64,000 nt of DNA, taken from Psococerastis gibbosa (lineage: Eukaryota > Arthropoda > Insecta > Psocodea > Psocidae). Where the stretch lies: contig OZ020486.1 in NCBI GenBank assembly GCA_963971405.1, forward strand, positions 36,169,419 through 36,233,418. The letters are read 5' to 3'. The notes below the pieces were generated by a model that made no database searches, was not told the origin of the DNA, and saw only the letters and a list, made by a program, of their open reading frames with translations. This document shows positions 56,249 through 64,000 of the stretch, in pieces. A program made the translations under genes and the position numbers. Positions within the stretch are counted from its first letter, which is position 1. Each line of letters starts with the position of its first letter.

Positions 56249-58002
56249 CATTTCATTTTCCTATGGGTTTGAAGCACTCTAAAAAAAAAAATCTAAAAGT
56301 AAAGAAGACTAGAAATAATGGAATAATTTAAATCGGAAATGAAACGAACTAAAAGAAAATTGGAAAAAGCGCCGAAATTTACTTGTGGCATGACTTTTTT
56401 GGGTACAACTTGAATTTTTGGCTCTAGTAAAAAGGAGGCCAGGGGCGCATTTTGGACGAATTTTGTTAACCTTGTTTTAAAAACTACTCAAATGATTTTT
56501 TGAAACGGGGCGGAAAAACTGATTAGAAATGAATTTGAAAAGATTAGAGAAGCAAAGACAAACAAAAAATGGCTTCAACGACTGGAACGCAGCCTTGTGA
56601 AAAACTGAGAATTAAATAAATCTCGTACGGTCAGATGAATATGCGTCTTCCTCTGTAAATTATAAACATTACTGCTGTTAAAATCATACAACCTCACTAT
56701 TTCAGACCTATTTTTAAAAAAAAAATTCCCCCGGGGAGACCCGGTTTGGAGCAATATGAATATGCATTACTTTCCAAGCTTTCCTGCTGTAAAACCCCAC
56801 TGTTTTGCACCTAAATTTTCAAATTTTTCCCATGGGGGCGACCGCCGGGCCCCCTAAGCTTCCTTCGGTTAAGTGCAATAATATTTTTATGAATAATCAT
56901 TCTTTTGTAAGCTTTGTAAAATCCATAATTTACTGTTGTTAAAATGCGTAAAACCCCATTATTTTGCACTTAAAATTTCAAATTATTCCCCGGGGCCCTC
57001 TCTTTGGGTTAAATGCAATAGCCTATTATTTCTATACTATCTAAACCGTCGTAATGATAACATTACGGTTTATTCCGCATATCCACAAAATATTATTATA
57101 TAGCCTGTATTCGCACCGAGGCTAAAACCTCCAATAAATTGCCTATGTTATCATATATACGAGTAACACCATAACCAATACATTAGATACAATTGAATTC
57201 CCAAGAAATAAATGTACACTAGATAGAATCAGTCGCCACAGCCACCCCCGAAAAAAAAAATCCTACAAGAGGCATTAAAAGAAGGAGGGCGCAAATTCTT
57301 CAACTTGCCACCAGCGCTAAAGTACCTCGGCCCGGCACTGCTTGCCCTCCCCCCCCCCCCAGCCTCGAGCATTGTAAGGCGTGGGTTCATGTCTCCCCGG
57401 GCCCCTTGGCAGCAATATGAATATAAGCACTCCTTTGTTAGTTCTGCAAAATCTTCAGCTGTACTTTACTACTATTAAAATGCGTAAAACCCTAATATTT
57501 TGCACTTATAATTTCAATTTTTCCTTATTCTGCCTGATGACGTCATAAAGTCAACTTAGTTTCGCCCCCGCCATCATTCTAAAACTTTACGTCTCTGAGG
57601 GGGACCATCATGGTTATTCACGTTTGGTAGAAAACTTGACATATGGATACCCCATTCTCTGCCCTAAGCTTATTCAACACAGAAAACTATTGGTGTAATT
57701 GGTAGGCTATATCGTCGCTGTTCTTGCAAAAGGCCTTATGTCGAGGCACCGCAACCATTCAGGAGGCGAAGAAACCTATCTAATTTCTATTATTACGGGA
57801 GTGTAGCTCATTTTATTATCTCATGCTATTCTAAGTAACATACTTTTCTTAGGAGGCCTACTCAAGAAATAATTCAGCACTGTAGTTAAAATTAACAGTG
57901 ATTGATAGAGCGATACCCCACATACGGCCTATTTATTGTAAATTAAGATCTGGGTTAGACTAACCTGCACCTCTTCCTGTCCAAAAAATATACAGGCATT
58001 TT
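56249..58002. other. Gene-free stretch with GC-hairpin repeats
   Basis: From about 56680 to 57540 several diverged units repeat AAAATGCGTAAAACCC, then ATTTTGCACTT, then CCCCGGGG-type palindromes, like those at 16430-16925. A poly-C run lies near 57350. No gene is visible. Confidence 0.45.
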
Positions 58003-58839
58003 TTGAAAATCCTGTCAATGAAGTTTATTTGTGGTTTATACACTCTGCAAATATTTCAAGAAACCACATTGCGAATGAAAAGAGAAGATATTTCTGCCAG
58101 TGAAGTGTCAATGAAATATGCAGAATTGAAAGCAAAGTTAGTTGCCAGAAAAAGTTGCATGTTTTTGCCTCAGATGACAAAGCAGAAAATTTCTGAATTA
58201 GTTGAGCAGGGTGATATCACCTTTGAAGAATTTCAGGTCAGTGTGAATGATTTTTACACTAAATGTATAACATATTTAGATTCATGGGCTGACAGCTTTG
58301 AGGGCGCGGAGCATTTTTCTTGGATTAAAAAACCAAAGGACTATGTACTTGAGTGGCAATCGGTGGAAGAGTCAGCCGAATTCATAAATTCTTTGCTTCC
58401 AAATAAAATAAATAGTGACCAGTTGTTTGATGAAGTAACTCTAGTAAATACAGCTTTGAAGAAAATAAAACAAGACATGGATGAAGAAAGAGAGAGGCAC
58501 AAAAAAGAAGGTAAAAGTGGTGACTTTGCTGAAATAACTGGAGCTCAACTGTGGATGCAAGTCAGCAAATTATTAAACTCAGCCGACTCAGTGTACAAAC
58601 TTTGAAAAGGTAGCTGAGTTTGCGCTCTACCTGCGGCAGTGGAAAGAATTTTTTCCCGGATGAAAAAATTGTGGGCCCCAGACAGGAACCGGCTTCAGGT
58701 CGAAAAAGTGAAGGCGCTTCTAAGCATCAAAGTTAATTGTAAGTTATCCTGCTCAGAATTTTATGAGCTCATAAAAAACAATTCTGAATTTCTAAAAAAA
58801 GTGCTCTCGTCAGAAAAATATGACTGGCATTGTGATTGA
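58003..58839 (+). pseudogene. hAT transposase C-terminal relic
   Basis: Frame 58003-58605 gives KQKISELVEQGDITFEEFQ and EHFSWIKKPKDYVLEWQSVE. After frame changes near 58600 and 58630 it continues PAAVERIFSRMKKLWAPDRN, then NNSEFLKKVLSSEKYDW and a stop at 58837. The VER-FS-M and SSEKY-W pieces are typical of a common hAT dimerisation tail. The N-terminal half is missing or unreadable upstream, where the frame also slips near 58020-58060. Confidence 0.8.
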
Positions 58840-59803
58840 ATTAGCCTACAATACGTCAATACATAATGAATTTAATCGAGGTATGATTATTTCTTTTATT
58901 TGTGCTTAATTTAAGAGAAAAATTCCTTCAAAATTAATTTTACACTACTTAGAATGCATCTTACGAAAGATTAATTGTACACGGGAGAGAATGAGATTTT
59001 GAAAAACAAATTTCACTAGATAGAATAGAACTTTTTGATAATGTCCGTATTTTTGCTTACGAAATTATGGCAACCCTAACATTGCCTGGCAAATGTAGCT
59101 CGCACAAAATCCAAATCAGCCATCGCCCATCAGGCCATGGCTGGAGCCGCCCCTGCTGCAAAGGGTCCCCTTATATTTAGTGACCACACAAAGCCTCTAC
59201 CTGTAACCCCATGTATAGAATAGTGTTAAATGTTTAGCTTGTAAGGAATTTAATCTTAGTGTGTTAGATTTTAAGTACAATAGTTTAAGGTTTTCGACTT
59301 TTTGCAAATAAAGAATTTAGTCTCTCTGAACAGTGTTACCAGATTGGGCGGAATTCCGCCAATTGGGCGGGTTGAGACGGTCATGTGGCGGGCAAAATTT
59401 TAAAACGGCGGGCACCCGCCAATTGGGCGGGTTCGCGCCCTTCAACTGGCGGGTATCGGCGGATTTTTTCCGATTCTAAAAATCTGTAAAAAAATTCAAA
59501 ACCTGCTCAACTAAAAAAAAAAATTAAATTTTCCGCCAAGTTTTCAAAGGTACCACCATTGGAGACGTTGAAGGACAAAAGTGGTGTCATGTTGGACAAT
59601 CGATATTCGATAATCGATACGACATTCGCAAATCGCCCGCATCACATGATATTTTGTTTGTTGTTCTTGTTTGTCACTTTGTTGATTTTGATTTTTCTGT
59701 AAATCTGTACATGGACCTCGTGGCTTGTGCTTTTTTTTATTAATTTCTCTTTTATTTTTACTTAATTTTGCATTTGCAAATTGCAATTTTATAAAGATTA
59801 AAG

Positions 59804-62800
59804 ATGCCTAAATCAAAGGGTTCCTGGGCGAAGTATGCGAAACATTATAACACCAACTGGGAAAATGAAGCTCAATTTAAAGGTAAGACCGATTTGATAT
59901 TTGACAAAACTTTCCTTATTCATTTGCTGTATGTAGTATGTACCTTTTACATAATACCTACATACCTACTTTACCTAGGGCTAGTAAATCAATATATTAT
60001 CCAGTTAACAATTAGCAATGTGTCGGATTCGTCAATAGTACATGTTAGTGCATAAAAACAAAAGTTATACAATACATAATGATAATAATTAATGAGCATT
60101 ATATTATAAAATTCTGAGCAAAGCTCTTCGTACAACAGGAAATTAAAGTAATTAATGTAATAGACCTAAATATAAATTATATAGCATTAGATAGGCTAGG
60201 TGTGATGGTCATTCTTATATTAAATTGGTTGCATAAAATTCATCAAGTGAGTAGAAAGCATTATCTATTAAGTATTTTCGCAATATCGCAATATTTCTTC
60301 ATATGATGACTTTCTTACATGACTCGGTAAAACATTAAAAATGCTTTAGTATCTCGTAGTCTCATGTGTACGCGAATGGTGGTGTAAATGAAAAATATGA
60401 CGTTAAGTAATAGAAAAGGAAACATTGAAAATTAAGGATGACACGGGTGAACTTAACTTTAGTTGTGGAAGGAATAGTATTAAACCGTAGTAGATAGTAA
60501 AACGTACCAACAACGACCCCAACCGCGTATATATGTAAATGGCCAATTCTCCGTGAAATCGGTGAATTATGCTGAAAAAAGGCAAAAGGGTATGGTTCAA
60601 TTAAATTTGGTAAAAATTGCCAGTCAAAATCATCAAATGGTCTTTGACCCACCATGGTGGGATAGACTGTGTCAATAATTAATAAATACCCCAAACACCT
60701 ATTAAGTAAAATCGAGGAATTATGCAGAGAAAATTAGGTTTGGCGGATTCTAAGAAACATTTCTTAAATACTGAAATCAAATCGATTTATAATGTAGACA
60801 AAGGTAATGTTTACCCATATTGATCTGATAACCTGTCATTAATGTTTATTGGTCGTGTTTTTTTAGGTTGGCTCTCACGGGCACCTGATGATTTAATTGC
60901 AGCGGGACGCGGAGAAGCCTTCTGCACATTGTGCAAATCAACGATTCGTGCACAAAAAAATGATATTAAAACCCATGCGGATTCAAAAGGACACAAGTTA
61001 AAGTTAGAATCATTAAATAAGACGAAACAAAGCACGTTGTCTTCATTCGGTAAGTTATTCGTAATATTTAACGAATTAACTTTAAGCTGGTGATAAGCCT
61101 ATTTAGCTGCTCTAAATAATTCTTAATTTTGATTTAAATTCCTTTCAAAATTTGAGAAAACACATTTATGAGGAAAGGCAATAGTACAATAATTTGTTTG
61201 AGAATCAATCTCCTGTGAAGAAATACTTACACCTAGGTATAGACAATTAACTAATATTATTTTAAACATTTGCCAAATATGATGAATTGAAGCTCAGGAA
61301 TTTATTCATCACAAAATTGGTCAAATTTCATCATTTTATCTCTTTTGTAGGCTATACATGTATAAGATCACAAAATTCCATACTATACGCCTGATAATAA
61401 ATTGATAATAATAATAATTGATTACTGCATAATGATTGAATGAAATTTAAAATATTATACCAAGTACTATTTTCACTAAATTGATTAAACGCTCAAATTT
61501 AGGAATGTCGCTGCAAGTCCAAAATAATCACAGTTTCGTTTTACAAAGCAAACAGTACAATATTATCTAGACTCATAGTTTCACAGTACACGGTTTTATT
61601 TTTATAAAATGCTATATGTAATAATTTAAGTTTGCTTTGTAACAACAATTGTTTTAATTGTTTTTATTTAAAACAATGCTATTACTAAACTAATAAAAGT
61701 GATCCAGGGCAAAATTTATACTCTTCTGAGTGCCGAGTGTATTTTTTATATACATATATGCCATACTCTAAAATAATCATTTTTTATTTTTAATAATGTT
61801 CTAAAATTAATCAATTTGGATAAGTGTAAAAGAAACAGTTTTAGTGGGCCTAATTATATTATTATTTTTTTTAGTGACTTCAACGAAGGCAGAGAAAACC
61901 AATGATCTTCGATTGGCTGTTTTTATAGCCAACCATTCATCTACAAGGGCCATTGACCACCTTGGGGAGATGATAAAAGACATGGGATCGGGCAGCAGCT
62001 TATCAAATTTGCGCCTGCACCGGACTAAATGCGCCAAGCTTATAGAGAACGTCATTGCACCGGCACTGTTAGAAGAAGTCCTGCACGACCTCGGCAACAG
62101 GCCGTTTTCGATAGTTATCGACGAATCAACGGATATTGGCTGCGAAAAATATATGGCGTACGTAGTTGTTTATTTCAGTGTGGCTGAAAACAGAATTATC
62201 AGCCACTTCTTGGGGTTCCAAGAAGTGGAGCGGGCCACAGCTGAGGACTTGTTCACAAATTTTGTTAATTTTTTTACCGCAATGAAAATTGACCTGGCCA
62301 ACCTTATTGCCATTGGCACAGATGGGGCCAGCAATCTGTGCGGGGTAAACAACTCTTTATACACCCGACTAAGGGAGAAATTGCCTGATTTACAACTTAT
62401 AAGGTGCGTTTGCCACTCATTAAACCGCTGCTCTCAGAGGGCTTGCGAGGAGCTGCCAACAGCCCTTGAGTTTTTATTACGAGAATCAAGGAGCTGGTTC
62501 TCGCACAGCTCGCTGAGATGCAAGGCATATAAAGATGTATATGCCTTGATAAATGACAGCAAAACACCGCCTAAACTTACGGCTTTATCGGCCACAAGAT
62601 GGCTGGCCCACCATTCTGCGGTTAAAAGAACTAGCGAGCAATGGCTGGAGTTAAAAACATTTTTTCAAATGGTGGCCAATACAGAAAAATGTTACACGGC
62701 CAAAACGCTTTCACAAATGTATGCCAATGAGGCACATTACTTGTATTTACTTTTTTTAAGGCAGGCTTTGAAAGATATCACCGATTGTAATATTGTTTTT

Positions 62801-63712
62801 CAAGCCAGCAACTCTGACCCTAGCAACGTATACCGGGATTTAAGGGGGTTGCTACTTTCATTTGCGCGACGCATTTTTAAGCCCGCGTATTTACAACATA
62901 GACTTGACGCCAGCAAGGCAAAGGGAATGTTGGAAGAGGCCGACATCAACGCAGTGGGCTTCGCAGTTGAGAAAGCAGGAAACTGTTTTGACAACAGTTT
63001 ATTGGAGCTCACTGACGTTGATTTCGGCACAACATTTAGTGAGCACGCGAAATCATCCAAAATTGGACGCGCTGAGTTGAATACTGTAATGGAAAGATGT
63101 TGCAGGTTCATGCTTGTGTTGTGCAGAGAATTAGTACAACGCATGCCTGGAAATGTTGCAATTATCCAGGGGTTACGGCATTTAACACCATCCGCGGCCT
63201 TATCTCTCAGCAGGGCACCATTTGTAGACTTACCCTTAAGTTTGGCTGGCAAAAATCGCGACATGGACGCCATAGAGAACCAGTGGCGATTGCTTGGAAC
63301 GATGACTTTGGCAGACATCGTTCCTGGTGTGCCTGCTCCGGGAGTCACTATGGGAAAATTTTGGGCTAGTGTCGCGCAAATGAAAAATGCTGGAGGGCAG
63401 CTCATTTTTAAAGATTTATCTGACTTCGCTTTGAGGGCACTTTCATTGCCGACTAGCAATGCAGTGGTGGAGAGAGTATTTTCTGTAATGGGCGTAGTTA
63501 AATGCAAATTGCGGAACAGAATGCAACTGTCCATGTTGATTGCAATTCTACGTATTCGGCTATACCAGCAGGTGCGGGGAGACTGTTGCAAAGAGTTTTC
63601 CCCCACCCAAAAAATGTTTGAATTATTTACTTCAAAAATGTACAGCGATACAATAAATGAACAAGATGTTTCTGGAGAATCGATGGATGAAATTATAAGT
63701 TGGTTAGAATAG
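59804..63712 (+). CDS. hAT transposase with BED-type zinc finger, 3 exons, 699 residues
   Basis: The exons are 59804-59882, 60867-61049 and 61875-63712, joined in phase 1 twice with GTAAGA and GTAAGT donors. The N-terminus SKGSWAKYAKHYNTNWE leads to a zinc finger GEAFCTLCKSTIRAQKNDIK followed by a His-x5-His. The catalytic part has VIDESTDIG and IGTDGASNLCG, then LSATRWLAHHSAVKR, and the dimerisation tail LPTSNAVVERVFSVMGVVK. The whole frame is open, so it is either an active transposon or a domesticated gene. The finger and body resemble proteins often annotated as SCAND3- or ZBED-like. No host gene symbol is justified. Confidence 0.88.
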
Positions 63713-63718
63713 TAAGTA

Positions 63719-64000
63719 GGATAAATATTTCAATACCCTTTTTAACCTTTAATTTTCTTGTGTACATAAGTTATGTTTCTGTAATATGTAATGGTCAATT
63801 TATTGTTTTATGGCGCAACCTGGCCGAATGCCTCCGTCTTTTTCCGGGTATGTGTAAGTGTAATAGTAAATTGGATAAATATTTCAATATCCTTTTTTAA
63901 CTCATAATTTTCTTGTGTACATAAGTTATGTTTCTGTAATATGTAATGGTCAATTCATTGTTTTATGGCGCAACCTGGTCGAATGCCTCTGTCTTTTTCT
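63719..64000. repeat. 154-bp tandem repeat after the hAT gene
   Basis: GGATAAATATTTCAATA starts at 63719 and again at 63873, and the text between repeats with few changes up to the window edge. At least 1.8 units are present. Confidence 0.8.

Larger units (their letters stand above)
59331..64000 (+). mobile_element. hAT transposon with three-exon transposase, right end beyond window
   Basis: It begins CAGTGTTACCAGATTGGGCGG, a well-known style of hAT terminus, followed by subterminal GGCGGG/CCCGCC hairpins to about 59470. The encoded transposase is open across three exons. The 3' terminus was not found before 64000. The 8 bp before the start, TCTCTGAA, should recur after the right end if the boundary is correct. 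Confidence 0.75.

Noticed and set aside
53727-59090. One large hAT element joining the 53.7 kb terminus to the tail at 58.8 kb
   Set aside because: The ends near 59080 do not match the 53.7 kb terminus well and no shared 8-bp flank was found.
36470-60660. Repeat pair GACCCACCA-GGTGGGATAG at about 36480 and 60648
   Set aside because: Only about 25 bp match and no element boundaries are visible, so it may be chance or a very old repeat.
62800-63606. Long minus-strand ORF of 268 codons
   Set aside because: It lies opposite the hAT transposase exon and has no recognisable domain, so it is a shadow frame.

Overview
The window is eukaryotic nuclear DNA, most likely from an arthropod. It is AT-rich, with short exons split by spliceosomal introns, tRNA-derived SINEs and a dense load of transposable elements. 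The best taxonomic clue is two neighbouring copies of ebony (beta-alanyl amine synthase), beside a clear SNRPG and a clear NDUFB5. Their sequences and the half-tRNA primer site of a copia element fit an arthropod; I cannot name the order.

Host genes. (1) 1334-5336 (+) holds the last four coding exons of an ebony gene whose 5' part lies left of the window. (2) 8331-27802 (+) is a second, complete but divergent ebony paralogue: 15 exons, every junction in phase, 904 codons, with adenylation, carrier (PCP) and amine-selecting domains. (3) 28385-30904 (-) is SNRPG, three exons, tail to tail with ebony-2. (4) 31675-31915 (-) is an unrecognised coding-like last exon. (5) 32580-36083 (-) is NDUFB5 without its first exon. 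No host gene is clear right of about 37 kb.

Mobile DNA. 1-1250 is a nested foldback repeat. The ebony introns hold poly-C hAT MITEs, a Tc1/mariner-like element with very long inverted repeats, two larger hAT elements (one with a LINE fragment nested in it), two TTAA-flanked MITEs, SINEs and Helentron-like (HINE) repeats. NDUFB5 introns hold LINE tails, a SINE and a palindromic MITE. From 37.7 kb rightward the DNA is almost all mobile: a whole-looking young copia element (37697-42331), a short Penelope-like element (42379-43165), a HINE, LINE and piggyBac scraps, an apparently complete autonomous hAT (49744-53510), a second Penelope-like element (54526-56236), a decayed hAT tail (about 58.0-58.8 kb) and a three-exon hAT gene with an open frame (59331 to beyond the right edge).

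Function. Ebony joins beta-alanine to amines such as dopamine and histamine, for cuticle tanning and transmitter clearance. The in-phase tandem paralogue, diverged mostly in its N-terminal and amine-selecting parts, is the main biological novelty. The two Penelope-like copies, which share a 43-nt terminal extension with a fixed 14-mer and carry hammerhead-like cores, are the main structural one.
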